Part shown: positions 24,247 to 34,028 of the stretch, piece by piece
Layout: each line of letters opens with the position of its first letter
How positions within the stretch are numbered: the stretch's first letter is position 1
Source of the DNA: Diphasiastrum complanatum
Taxonomy: Eukaryota; Streptophyta; Lycopodiopsida; Lycopodiales; Lycopodiaceae
DNA length: 64,000 bases
Direction of reading: 5' to 3'
Assembly (NCBI GenBank): GCA_029204225.1
Contig: CM055102.1
Span: forward strand, 30,932,607-30,996,606
Notes under the pieces: model-generated
Told to the model about the DNA's origin: nothing
Databases searched by the model: none
Seen by the model: the letters and a program-made list of their open reading frames with translations, nothing else
Position numbers and translations under genes: made by a program

Positions 24247-24835
24247 GTTGAAGTGACCTGATCTTCTCTTTCAACCTGTTCCAATGCACAAAGCACTCTC
24301 TTGAATGTCAAAAAATGAACTCAAGAAGAAATCACAAAGATATGGAACCTCTCAAATCTCTTCTAGCACTTCTAACTAGAAAATCAACACATAGAATAGT
24401 GAAATCTTGATCAACCTATGATCTATCCTCAATCTAATGATTCTTGCCACTTCCTAAGAATGAAACACACTCAAATGAAGTTCAGTAACCTCACAAACTA
24501 GAGATCCAATCAAAATTAGGGTTTTGACAAAATCACAAAAAATTGAATATCTCAAATTCTACATGCAATTTCTAGAAACTTGATGTATCTTCTTGTAGAC
24601 TCCAATGAGACCTTCCTAATGCACCAGAAATCATCTAATTCCAGTAAACCAAGTGTGAAATCGGAATTGATCAAGTATCTAACCCTATATTGAGTTTTGA
24701 CCTACAAAAGATCAATTCTACACATGCAAAAATGCTGATTTTTGAGTAGAGATCAATCTAGCATGCTCTAGCATTGGTAACTCCTCCAAATCCTTGCTAA
24801 AGATGGCTGATCCTTTCATAACCTGAAACACAAGA
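24247..24835 (-). other. R2 untranslated leader
   Basis: About 590 bp between the primer site and the gag ATG. No ORF of note; this is where packaging and dimerisation signals would lie, but none can be recognised by eye. Confidence 0.5.
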
Positions 24836-24847
24836 GCTCTGATACCA
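24836..24847 (-). other. R2 primer binding site
   Basis: Minus strand TGGTATCAGAGC, perfect, with no spacer before the LTR at 24848. Confidence 0.95.
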
Positions 24848-25499
24848 TGTGAAGGATTTCAGATCATTCAAGATCCAATCCAAGTCCCAAATCTTTGGTT
24901 ACAATAAGGAACAAACCAACAATCCTGCCAATGTAGAAAAATCAGCATCTACATACAAAATGAGATGCAAACTCTAAGAGATATTGATCAAACATGAACC
25001 AAAACATAAAATATGTTTGCTTTCCGTACAATTACAGTACCCTACTGTATTTCACACGTGTGGAACCGAAAATAGCAATAAATGATCATTCTACACATAG
25101 AATTGCAAGATAACACCAAGATAGTGCACCAATGAGTAGTAGAACCCAAAGAGAACCATGTATAATGATAAAATGAGAGATAGAAGAGAGAAAATGTGTC
25201 TCTCCACGAGTTACATCCTTTTATAGAGTTTTCAGACCCTATTTGGCCACTTGGCTTTCCCTCCAAAATGTAAACCCTACTATTTTTGGGTCTAGATTCA
25301 ATGTACCCAAAGTTCAAATTTGAATATCTCTCAAACTCGACTACCAACTTTCCCACTTTCCAAAAGTGTTTATTGAATGTATTTTAAACTAATATAACTT
25401 CAAAAAGTTTATCTCTAAGCCTAAAATGAGTTTTGGCCTCTTATTGACAATTTACCAAAATGTGACTAAACTAAACTAAAGTAGTTGAAATCTCTCACA
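24848..25499 (-). repeat. R2 5' LTR (652 bp)
   Basis: Direct repeat of 20194-20837 with scattered substitutions and a few short indels, such as an extra segment near 25022-25030. It contains TTTCACACGTGTGGA at about 25051, where the palindrome of the other LTR has one change. Confidence 0.95.
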
Positions 25500-25504
25500 C
25501 TTGC
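25500..25504. repeat. R2 target-site duplication, right copy (CTTGC)
   Basis: Matches 20189-20193. Confidence 0.9.
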
Positions 25505-26040
25505 TTACCCTTTTCATCACATGTGAGCCTTGGAGGTACTTGTCTTTCCCTTGATGTTCTCCTTGGCTTTTGATTTGATGAAGGTCCATCATCATCACCA
25601 TCCAAAGAAGGATCCTTTACATCAACATCAAGAAAGTTAGATCCATCCACCTCTTTATCAATCATGCTTGAAGACACTTTTGGAATGTTCCCCTCATCAA
25701 AGAAGACATCTCTACCAGCAATCACTTTGTTAGTAGAAGGAATGTAAACCTTGTAGGCTTTACTCACCTCACTATATCCAACAAAAGTACCTCTTCTTGA
25801 AGATGGATCCTCCTTGGTCCTATCATCAAGAGTAATGTTGACATAGCATGTGCATCCAAAGGTTCTTAGAAAGTTGACACTTGGCCTCCTCTTGAATAGC
25901 ATCTCAAAAGGTGTCCTTCCATCCAAAATAGCACTCGGCCACCTATTGCACAAGAAATTGGCATACAACAAAGCTTGATCCTAAAAAGGTTTCTCAAGAT
26001 TAGCACTTAACATCATGGCTTTAGCACTTTCACATAAAGG
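25500..26040 (-). pseudogene. Copia integrase C-terminal fragment (host of R2)
   Basis: Minus strand frame with TPFEMLFKRRPSVNFLRTFG and CTCYVN, then GTFVGYSEVSKAYKVYIPS and RDVFFDEG, then an acidic linker with RRTSRERQVPPRL. These are standard for the integrase tail and the spacer before Copia RT. A stop near 25980 precedes AKAMMLSANLEKPF, which is the end of the core. The 3' side is split by R2 at the CTTGC site; the RT start continues at 20193. It duplicates nothing in R2, which lacks this domain. Confidence 0.85.
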
Positions 26041-26650
26041 CAGCTGGAAGATCTTGCATTATTCTAGCTTTACATTTACAAGATTACTTAACAGCTGATT
26101 AACTGCCTAATTAGACAATTATTATTGGAGCGTGAAGACGTAGACAGTATGTACATGGAATACTGTGTATTTCTGTAGAGTGTCGCATGTGCAATATCCC
26201 GTGTAAATATGTAGTGTCGCTTTTTGCCCTAATTGTCGCCTGTCATAAACTACGAGAATAAATGCAGTGTCGCATTTTTCATCTTTTTCGCCTATCAGAA
26301 ACTGCATGTAAAAATTCAGTGTCGCCTTTTGTCCTAATTGTCGCCTGTCAAAAACTGCATGTAAAAATGCAGTGTCGCTTTTTTGGAAGTGCCTAAATGG
26401 CCCAAAAACATCTTAATAAGTGTCGCTAAACACTTAGTTGCTCAGGAAGGTGGGAAAAATAGCGACAACGTCGAGTGTCGGGTTTTTCGGCTGTGGAAAA
26501 ACCCGAGTAAAATTGCAGACTGTGGCGACAATTAGTTCAAATATGTAGATTGTTTGAAAAACAGTTCATTTTCTGCAGGTTGCATTTGAGAGAGTAAAAA
26601 TCAAAGAAGGAAGAAGGGCTGTTGGGATGAGTAGGAGTTAGATTAAATTC
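26041..26650. repeat. inserted TGTCGC-rich repeat block in the broken Copia
   Basis: Lies where pre-integrase and integrase core should be. Between about 26180 and 26380 a degenerate unit of roughly 65-100 bp repeats (AAACTGCATGTAAAAATGCA, then GTGTCGC, then TTTTGYCCTAATTGTCGCCTG). TGTCGC or its variants occur around ten times. No ORF or terminal repeats are clear. It may be filler DNA or an unrelated insertion. Confidence 0.55.
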
Positions 26651-27112
26651 CAACAAACTTGCTCCACTATCAATCCACCAAGGATCTAGATCTCCATCAT
26701 TAGCAAGCATACATGAAGACATCACAAAAGCATCATCATTTGCATCTTGAACATCCAAACCATCCTCATCAAGAGTAAGATTACGTTGCTTGTCTCCTTG
26801 ATCTCTCTTCTTCTTGTAGCACTCACTTGCAAAGTGTCCTTTGATGCCACAATAGAAGCACTCGAGCTTTGATCTATCATTCTTTTTGTCACTTGAGGAA
26901 GCATCCACTTGATCTTGCCCTTTAGACCACTTACTTTTGGTTTTGCTCTTGAATTTGCCCTTTGTGAACATAGCCTCCTCTTGAAGTGTTGATGTAGATG
27001 CATCTCTTGCTTGAAGCCTATATTCTTCATTGATCAAGATCCATCAAACTTGGCAAAGTCTTTTGAATAGCAATACTTTGAACAATGTTAGCATGAGCAT
27101 CCAACAAGCCCG
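26651..27112 (-). pseudogene. Copia gag C-terminus and protease start (host of R2)
   Basis: Minus strand: GLLDAHANIVQSIAIQKTLP, then INEEYRLQAR after a small frame break, a Lys-rich stretch, zinc knuckle CFYCGIKGHFASEC (complete CX2CX4HX4C), and a protease start DPWWIDSGAS, where homology stops at about 26651. It is very close to the R2 gag over the same residues. The gag N-terminus is lost at 27112, and the sequence switches abruptly to unrelated DNA. Confidence 0.85.
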
Positions 27113-27880
27113 TCACGCTGCGTGAGCTGCTCGGGAACCCTGGTTTTTGAAACTTTTTTCCTCGAATTCGGAACTTGTCTAGACAGCGAGAGGGAGACAA
27201 CGAGAGGAGAGGAGAGCGCGCATGCAAGAGAGATGATTGATTGTATTCTCTCAAAAATTTGCGAATGCCAATGCGGATCAAGAAAGATCATAGCAACGTG
27301 AGCTTCCCAGAACTCCCCCCTCCCGCTCAACCTTTCCTGTTGTTCCTATTGCCAGGCATCTGCCTGGGACCCCCCTCCCCTTCCCGCAATGCACTTCAGA
27401 AGACTCAGTTTTGAAGTATGCGCTTCTGAAGTATTTTGAAGTATTGTGCTTCTGAAGTATGCTCAACACTCTTTGAAGTGCATTTTGAATGGTGTACTTC
27501 AATTTTACGGTTTGATGCAATATGATGATATGTTATGCAATACTATGCATTGTTCGCTTCTATCAAAGATCAGAAGCTGCTGTTGTATTTTCCAAAATCC
27601 CTTTGTGAGCGGTTCGTTGCAAGAACAAATATCAAGTCTAATCAGTCTAAACGCTAAAGTTTATGTGAATCAGTCTAAACGCTAAAGTTTCTGCGACTTG
27701 TATCTCATAGAGTACTTGCATATTTTCTACTCTTTAACAAGATGATTGCAAGCTCTCTTATGCTTTTGAGTTCATACATTCTTTTGATAGTTAGGATTCA
27801 AACACACAAGCGTGCTATATAGGAGGATATCAAGTACCCTATTGTGATTTGTTATCTACAGGTTGAAACGTAAAAGAGAA
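27113..27880. other. unassigned sequence with short GAAGTAT repeats
   Basis: 27395-27500 contains several copies of TTGAAGTAT and CTTCTGAAGTAT. 27650-27690 has a short duplication of AATCAGTCTAAACGCTAAAG. No gene recognised. Confidence 0.4.
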
Positions 27881-27891
27881 GTTTTCACCAG

Positions 27892-28120
27892 TGTCTTCTA
27901 CTCAGAGCAAATTTGGAGGTGGGAGAGGCAAACCATTGAGGGATGAATTATCCTCACCACTTACCTCTGCGCTACCACCTGCGCCCATTTCTCTTGCAAC
28001 CCATACGCCGGCATCCCAGGCCAATTCCACACCACACCAAGGGCCATCCTCTGCTACCTCACGAAAAGCTTTCTCACCCTCATCCTCTTCTTGGCTACCA
28101 TATTCGGCACTTGCAACCAG
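27892..28120 (+). CDS. exon-like segment, Ser/Pro-rich protein of unknown identity
   Basis: Acceptor CACCAG at 27891 and donor CAG|GTTCTC at 28121. The frame (SKFGGGRGKPLRDELSSPLT and on to SSSSWLPYSALAT) is rich in Ser, Pro and Ala and looks disordered. It ends in phase 2 and joins cleanly to the segment at 28274-28337. I do not recognise the protein. It may be part of a real gene whose other exons lie outside, or a captured or decayed fragment. No start codon or terminal exon was identified. Confidence 0.35.
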
Positions 28121-28273
28121 GTTCTCTGTATTCATAGTTTCAGAATACTCATTTGCTAAAATCACTACATTGTATGTTTCTATCAGGCACAATGCTAAGC
28201 CTTAAACTTGAGCAATGTTCCGTGATAGTGATGCTCAGCATTTTGCCTATTCATGAAATTCTTTCTTTGGTAG

Positions 28274-28337
28274 ACAGGGTCCAGCCCCTTCTACTTCTTC
28301 AAGTGCTGCATATGGACAACCGTCGTATCCGCAGCAA
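28274..28337 (+). CDS. exon-like segment, Gln/Pro/Ser-rich
   Basis: Acceptor TTTGGTAG and donor CAA|GTAGAT. Phase 1 entry completes an Arg codon from the segment ending at 28120, then reads QGPAPSTSSSAAYGQPSYPQ. The matching phase and the shared low-complexity style make the two-exon model plausible. Unknown function. Confidence 0.35.
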
Positions 28338-28485
28338 GTAGATGTTTTATTCACTTTTACACGTAAATTTTGAGGCCAAGCTGTGGCCACCTTTTTTTCA
28401 CTTTGAAATGGAAGTTTTTGGGATTGTTGATTTTTATTTAGTCATTGTGTTATGCATTTGTGATGGGAGTTACATTCTTCTTTTG

Positions 28486-28548
<63 letters not shown>
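28486..28548. repeat. (CT)n microsatellite
   Basis: About 31 perfect CT units, ending in CACATT. Confidence 0.95.
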
Positions 28549-28550
<2 letters not shown>

Positions 28551-28814
28551 TTATTGTCATGATTTTACATGAAAATCAAAACATGTTTTGTTTGAACGTG
28601 TGCCATAGGTACGAACGTGTACGTAAAGAATAGAAAGGTTTGCAATGGGATTCTATGTCTTGATTCAAATAACTCATCATCTTCAACATGAAACATCACA
28701 TTTCATGTTTCTCTTTATTTCCAATTTGTTTGGATGTAAATAAGTAACTGTTGTGATGATGCTGCCAATGGTGCTAGCTCTCATGATCTTTGAGCACAAG
28801 TCTTCATGTATGTG

Positions 28815-28991
28815 ACGGGCGCGTCGTTTTGCCTTCGCCAACCTGGATCCAGATCCAGACACAGAGCTGTGTTGCAGTGGCTTGGAAACACTCTCTGGTT
28901 TGTCACAGGCTCTCGCTGCCTCCTGCTGGCGGTTGGTGTGCAAGGAAAAGGCGTTGGCATGTGACAACAATTGTTTTGCACCCGTGGACTC
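28815..28991 (+). other. exon-like island, unassigned
   Basis: A GC-richer stretch reads FAFANLDPDPDTELCCSGLE and LVCKEKALACDNNC, followed by donor-like CTCTG|GTAACT. The style recalls F-box-like proteins, but a TGA lies close upstream with no usable acceptor after it. This is weak and may be a decayed exon. Confidence 0.2.
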
Positions 28992-29895
28992 TGGTAACTG
29001 AATTTCCTCATGCAATTAGTAGTTGGATTTGTATAATGAATGTGTTCGCAACTCTTTAACTTCAAATTCTTTAAGAATTGTGTTCAATAATTTGTGGTTG
29101 GTTGTGAATGCAATCAGTGGTTAGACCTGTAAGATAGTTTGGTTCACAATTATTCACCCTCAAGCATCTGAGAATCGTCAATGGTCCAGTGTAGTCTGTA
29201 ACTTCATAGTCAATGATGCAGTTTCATGAGATAAAGCCATAGTCCATTGCAAGTACTGCGCTTCTTATTCATAAAGGCTGAAACAACATTGTTTACATCT
29301 GTTCTTATGTCTACGTTGTGTCAATATCTGAAAGCAGAGGCGCTTGGAGAAAAATGAGCTAATAGTGCATGGCTTATCAACCTCTCCTCCTTTCATAATG
29401 GCCCTTCTCTATCCTGTGAAATCCAGCTTATTGACAATGTCTAGAGTTCCTGTTGTAATACATTCTCCAAAGGTCGATCTTGTGTAGTTTTAAAAATTGC
29501 ACCTTTGAGAAGAACTTTTATGTTTTCTCAAATCAACCGGCTTACTAGGTTTCTGAACTTCAAGAAAAATGCACATTTTATCCAAGGATAAGTAGTGCCA
29601 TTCATTGCCTTTGTATTGTGGCAGATAGAGGCTATTGTTGTATTTGAGACCTATGAAGATTTAATCAAGAATCAACTTGGAATATCAATCCAAGCACTAG
29701 CTGAGCCATGAGCCACTTGATTAAGGACAATTATCAAAGTTAAGCTAGTTAACTAAATCTGTTAGCACTAATTGATGTATTGTTGCCCCACCTTCAGTTA
29801 GTGCTAACCTTACCAAACCCAAGCCCCATTGAATACTCATTTATCTCTTCTACCCAAGCCCCATTGAATACTCACTTATCCCTTCTGCTCGCAGG

Positions 29896-30053
29896 AAACT
29901 TAGAACACACTATTCGTTTTTTGAAGGAAGTCATGTTGGTGCTACTCTAGGAATTGGAAAACTTTTTGCAAGAGGTCATGCTGGTGCTCCTTTGGATGGT
30001 GTTGCTCCATTTGTCCCAAATGAGGACAAGATAAATTGGCATGGTTGAATAGG
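29896..30053 (+). other. exon-like island, unassigned
   Basis: Acceptor-like TCTGCTCGCAG at 29895 is followed by a frame reading FFEGSHVGATLGIGKLFARG, HAGAPLDGVAPFVPNEDK and a stop. It contains an internal near-repeat (GAAGTCATG..GGTGCT). No family recognised. Between 29060 and 29895, and between 30054 and 30940, I see no gene. Confidence 0.25.
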
Positions 30054-30941
30054 GGTTTAAAATCAGTTTGAATAAAGTTTCCTTCCTATTCGGAATCGGT
30101 CGATTAACTGCTGTTGATTCACCTAAGTTTCAAGATAATCTCCTTATGGAGTATAATGACACTTTTCTAATGACTTACTTGGCAACAATTACAAAATGTT
30201 CCGGTACAATTAAGTTAGTGGAGAAATACAACACTGCTTACGATAAACAGAGTAGAAGAGGCGGTCACATTATTTTTATGAAGGAGCTCAGGTGCTTTTT
30301 GTAAGATCAGGAGGCTAGCAGATAAGTGTTTAGAGGTTTTCCAATTTGGAGCAGTTTCTAGGGTTTGCAGAATGAATTATATTTTTGTAGAACATTTTGA
30401 AATTGTTTGGAATGAAGGTTTTTATTTCTCAATTGCACGTTATGGGTGCCCTTTTAATTTTAAGCCTTTATTCTGCTTGATTCAGTTGTGTTTTGTCTAT
30501 CAAGGTCCAATCCTAATAGCCTCTTGCCTGAATTTCATGCATCTATATCTCAATGTAATGAGCACTGTGCTGGTAATTATAAGCACTCATATGCTTAAAG
30601 TTCTTGAACAAGTTTGGAATGTATGCATAAGAATAAATGAACTCACTATAGTGTGAACAACAATATACATACTTAGTGTGTCCTTGAGCAAGTGCTGGAT
30701 CGCAGAGGAGTGAATGGACTTTTTTGGACAACTCAAAATTCATAGAGGCTACGAACAACAAGAAGCTCTCGTATTCTCTGGCCATCAATGGTTTAGGGTT
30801 GTTCTAGAAAACGTCAGATTATCTTAGCTTGCAAGGTTTTTGTTTCTTCAGAGTTCAAACAGTAAACGTAGATGTTAAGGTGTTGGTCCACATCTGAAAA
30901 ATCAAGCTAACACTATGTTCCGCTGTTGTACCTGACAATAG

Positions 30942-31500
30942 AGTTTGCTGACCTCATGTGGGAGGAGTTTCGTCAAACATATCTATTTGCTTCACAGAAC
31001 TACTTTGCTACCAAGGGCAACCATGTCATGACCAGTTCCATACCACCACTCCATGTAAGAAACGTTTTCTTAGCACAAACAATCTACATTTCCTTTGCTC
31101 TTTTGGTTACAGAAAGACTAGCGGAAGGTTGACATCGTCAACCCAGTGAAGGACCAAGGGAATTGTGGCTCTTGTTGGACATTTAGATAATTTACCCGTG
31201 ATCACAGTTATCTGCCCTCTCTTCTGCACCTCGCATATCCGTGTGAACTCTAAAGATCTGATCTGTCGTTCGTTTTATCTTCGTTGGCTTTGTTGCAGTA
31301 CCACGGGTGTTGTGGAAGCTGCTCATGCGCAGGCTACGGGGAAGATGGTGATTTTGTCTGAGCAGGAACTTTTAGATTGTGCTCAGGCATTTAACAACTA
31401 TGGTTGCAAGGGGGGCTTGCCTTCCCAGGCGTTTGAGTATATCAGATACAACGGAGGGCTTGACACCGAAGAATCATATCCATATACAACAAAAGATATG
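30942..31500 (+). pseudogene. aleurain / cathepsin H-like cysteine protease, broken fragment
   Basis: Three exon remnants of a papain-family (C1A) vacuolar protease. 30942-31054: EFADLMWEEFRQTYL...TTKGNH-like, the end of the I29 propeptide. 31113-31186: [18 protein letters not shown], with the oxyanion Gln and catalytic Cys. 31299-31500: [40 protein letters not shown] and [19 protein letters not shown], typical of aleurain. Defects: the conserved KDWRE reads KD-stop-RK (TGG to TAG); the donor after CWTF reads AG|ATAATT instead of AG|GT; upstream exons with the signal peptide and downstream exons with the catalytic His and Asn are absent. The sequence runs into a CT microsatellite directly after the third exon. 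A pseudogene is the best reading. Confidence 0.85.
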
Positions 31501-31545
31501 TGAGTTATGCGAGATATGTGAGATATTCGAGATGCGAGATGTGTG

Positions 31546-31548
<3 letters not shown>

Positions 31549-31624
<76 letters not shown>

Positions 31625-31652
31625 ATGCACGCGCACACACACACACACACAC
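31549..31652. repeat. (CT)n then (CA)n microsatellites
   Basis: About 35 CT units to 31619, then CATCATGCACGCG and about ten CA units. It truncates the aleurain-like pseudogene. Confidence 0.95.
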
Positions 31653-31659
31653 CTCATCG

Positions 31660-31960
31660 GCCACCTGCCATCGACGGACACACTTCAGCCACGTACATAC
31701 TTCGGCGGACACACTTCAGCCACGTACATACTTCGGTGGACACACTTCAGCCACGTACATACACACACATACATCGGCCACCCGTCAGCGACCACCCGTC
31801 AACAACCATCGGCCACCTGTCAACGACCATCGGCTTCCTTCCTAGACCATCGACTTCCTAGACCATCGGCCATGTACATACTTCGGCGGACACACTTCGG
31901 CCACGTAGATACACACACATACATCGGCCACCCGTCAACGACCATCGACTTCCTAAACCA
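31660..31960. repeat. minisatellite, about 31-bp unit
   Basis: Units built on CGGACACACTTCAGCCACGT then ACATACTTCGG repeat in tandem from about 31674 to 31765 and again at 31880-31920. They are interleaved with a second word, CATCGGCCACCYGTCAACGA, repeated at 31770-31840 and 31920-31950. Any reading frame here (His/Thr-rich) is a by-product of the repeat. Confidence 0.8.
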
Positions 31961-32228
31961 TCAGCCGCCATCCTAATCATCGGCCGTCACCCATATCATC
32001 GCCCCCTGCCCGTCATCGACGGGCACACTTCGCTAGTGTATTAAGAAAAAAAAACACGTTGGGGGTTGAGGGTGTGAGGGTAACATAAAACCATTTCACC
32101 AAGAGATTATGCTAACTCCTTGATCTTAGATGTTTGGGAGCCCACCACTAGAATGACGATGCTATGCTGGTTCAAGATATGCTCCTTCCATGACATTTCA
32201 CAAGCACTTTATACTATTGAGTAAGAGT

Positions 32229-32355
32229 TGGATGGTGAGTGCACTCGTAGGCTAGATGCAAAGTAGGCATTCACTAGCAAGATGAGTGCACTCGTCGTTG
32301 GATGGTGAGTGCACTTGTAGGGTAGATGCAAAGTAGGCATTCACTAGCCAGATGC
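32229..32355. repeat. short tandem duplication upstream of the host gene
   Basis: TTGGATGGTGAGTGCACTYG, TAGGSTAGATGCAAAGTAGG and CATTCACTAGC occur twice, offset about 70 bp, 260-390 bp before the exon 1 ATG. It could lie in the promoter or 5' UTR. Confidence 0.75.
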
Positions 32356-32615
32356 AAAACTAGGTGTTCTCGTCTACTGATGGGCAGTCCAAATGGTGGA
32401 CGAATGGCCTCTTATTGGCAATCTCACACATAAAAGCCCATTGGCATAAAGGGGTCGACACGTGGCACTTCTGTGTTGCAACGGAAACCAGTCAGGAAAA
32501 AGGTGGAAATGCTAGTTTTTTTTGTTTATGGTTTTTTGTTTGTGTTGTGTTCCGTTCGAAAACAAGCAAAAGAAGAGGTGGCTCTTCTTCTTCTTCCTCC
32601 GTCAGCGGCAAAGCT

Positions 32616-32757
32616 ATGGCGGATGCGCCCGCTCGAGCTCTGGTAATCTACGGAGACGCTGTCTTGCCTGCTCTCACGCCTCATCACACTAGCATTCATG
32701 CCCTCGCTGCCTCTGGTTGCTGCGGCTTCTTGGCTTTGCGCGATCTCCAACCCTCAG
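32616..32757 (+). CDS. host gene exon 1: iPGM/alkaline-phosphatase-fold-like plant protein
   Basis: ATG at 32616 in a good context (AAGCTATGGCG) starts 47 codons plus one base, ending at donor TCAG|GTTTAG. The frame is open upstream to 32364, but this ATG begins the conserved-looking part. Residues 8-46 (ALVIYGDAVLPALTPHHTSI, HALAASGCCGFLALRD) match the layout of the N-terminus of cofactor-independent phosphoglycerate mutases of the archaeal type, where a DGMGD motif is followed by TPNLDxLAxxGxxGLL. The metal-binding DG.GD is not kept. I recall an uncharacterised conserved plant protein with this N-terminus but cannot name it. Later exons are at 40414, 42828, 43151 and 58291. Confidence 0.75.
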
Positions 32758-33559
32758 GTTTAGTTTTCTTTGCTTCATCCAATCTGCATTCCATGAATGC
32801 TATTTAATATTGACGAGACCTTCTTTTTTTTGTGCGCTCGGTTCATTGTTCCTGCCATTCTTCTTGCTTTGATTGGCTTTCTCGTTGAAGTAGTTTACAT
32901 CTGCTTGGAACTTTCTACGTGTTAATTCACAGACGAGATATTCAGCTAAAATTCCAATATTGAGCGCTTTCGTGCAGCTTTTATACCTCCATTCTCTGGC
33001 CTCGTCCTATCTATTCATGGATAGTTCATTCTTCTTCGCTCAACTACATTTTCAGATTTTCATGCATGTATCTGTTTGTACATGGAAATGGTCTTTCTAA
33101 TGCCCTTACCACCCCCTTACTGGTTGTAAGGGTCATTTCAGAATTTGCGGCGAGCCCAATTGCGCAAGACATAACTTCAAAAATCACGTCAACCATCGTA
33201 AAGGTTGCTACAAAGATCACTACCTTACGAAAAGGATGAGCAAAGAATTTACTTAATCTTATCCAGCAGAGTTGTAAGATGTGCTATACAATTTGGGCAT
33301 CATTCTCCTTGATAAACCAATCCACTGCATTGATCAAAATTATTACCTGCAGTATAAAATCTTGGTGGGCATGTAAACCCTCACAATTTGGAGGTTGCTT
33401 AAGAAATATTGCCAGTTTATGAGCTATTAAGCAAGTAATATCGCTAGCACTCGTTATCATGACCTTTCAAAGAAATTGTATCCTTTTATAACTAAGTTTT
33501 CCTTTTAGCAATCAATTTTCTTGTCAATAAGATTTTTGATGAACTTATAGCAATGAACT

Positions 33560-34010
33560 TGGAACATTGCCTCAAGGGCCTTCCTAACTGCAAATTGACT
33601 TTTTCAATCCATGATGGGCCTACTCACCAGGTGATGTATACTGATGTATACCAAAAGTTGTTTCCATGTAATTGGTCCATGAATGGAGTAGCTAGCCAAC
33701 TATAATTCTTAATGAATCAGGGATAGAAAATGGAGAAAACCAAGAATCAATATCACAGCCACTTTAGCTATGTCAACAACAATCCTTCTGCCGTCACACT
33801 ATGTGACTGACATAAGCCACCCAAGTCACACACAATTCAGTCTTTTTATCATTGGCATGCAAAAGATTGTTTTAGAATGTGCTAGATACCATTCCTAGAT
33901 GCTTTCTATGGTAAAAATCGACTTACTATAAACTAGGATGTTATGGAGAAAATCAATGACGAACCTACCCATAGAGTGTATGAGTATGTCATCGATTAAC
34001 ATCATGAACC
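33560..34010 (-). pseudogene. Gypsy RT fragment in intron 1
   Basis: Minus strand: MGRFVIDFLHNILVYSKSIF matches the Gypsy RT active-site region (usually YLDDILVYSK; here both Asp are changed). It is followed after breaks by RRIVVDIAKVAVI, the thumb region after the GHVVS..GI.VDPAKV motif, and later HGPITWKQLL and VRKALEAMFQVH. Stops occur throughout. No LTRs found. Confidence 0.6.
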
Positions 34011-34028
34011 TTCAATGGAAGATTCTAG

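Larger units (their letters stand above)
20194..25499 (-). mobile_element. R2: complete non-autonomous Copia-type element with long ORF
   Basis: 5.3-kb element with two LTRs (20194-20837 and 24848-25499), identical 5-bp flanks CTTGC, a perfect minus-strand primer site adjoining the right LTR, a polypurine tract adjoining the left LTR, a leader of about 600 bp, and one uninterrupted 1137-codon ORF. The LTRs differ by what looks like a few per cent, so the insertion is fairly recent but not brand new. No integrase is encoded, so mobility must depend on a partner; the interrupted host element is a plausible relative of that partner. Confidence 0.95.
19564..27112 (-). mobile_element. broken Copia element interrupted by R2 (putative autonomous relative)
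   Basis: Minus-strand pieces on both sides of R2 join into one Copia pol: gag zinc knuckle and protease start (26651-27112), integrase C-terminal region (25500-26040), then the first residues of RT (20098-20193). The pre-integrase and integrase core are lost at 26041-26650, and most of RT and RNase H are lost on the left. The 3' side ends in a truncated LTR (19564-19955) of the same family as the R2 LTR. R2 with its CTTGC duplication sits between integrase tail and RT start. Total without R2 is about 2.2 kb, so the copy is heavily deleted. Confidence 0.8.

Noticed and set aside
26090-26400. CRISPR-like array from the TGTCGC repeats
   Set aside because: Repeats are degenerate, spacing irregular, and the sequence is a plant nuclear genome.
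31500-31976. Long plus-strand ORFs of Ser-Leu and His-Thr-rich repeats
   Set aside because: They are translations of CT/CA microsatellites and the minisatellite; the same stretch is open in three frames with no start context or homology.
32364-32615. Using the upstream ATG at 32364 as the host gene start
   Set aside because: The upstream residues are Cys/Trp-rich and low complexity, unlike the rest; the ATG at 32616 has better context and begins the conserved-looking part.
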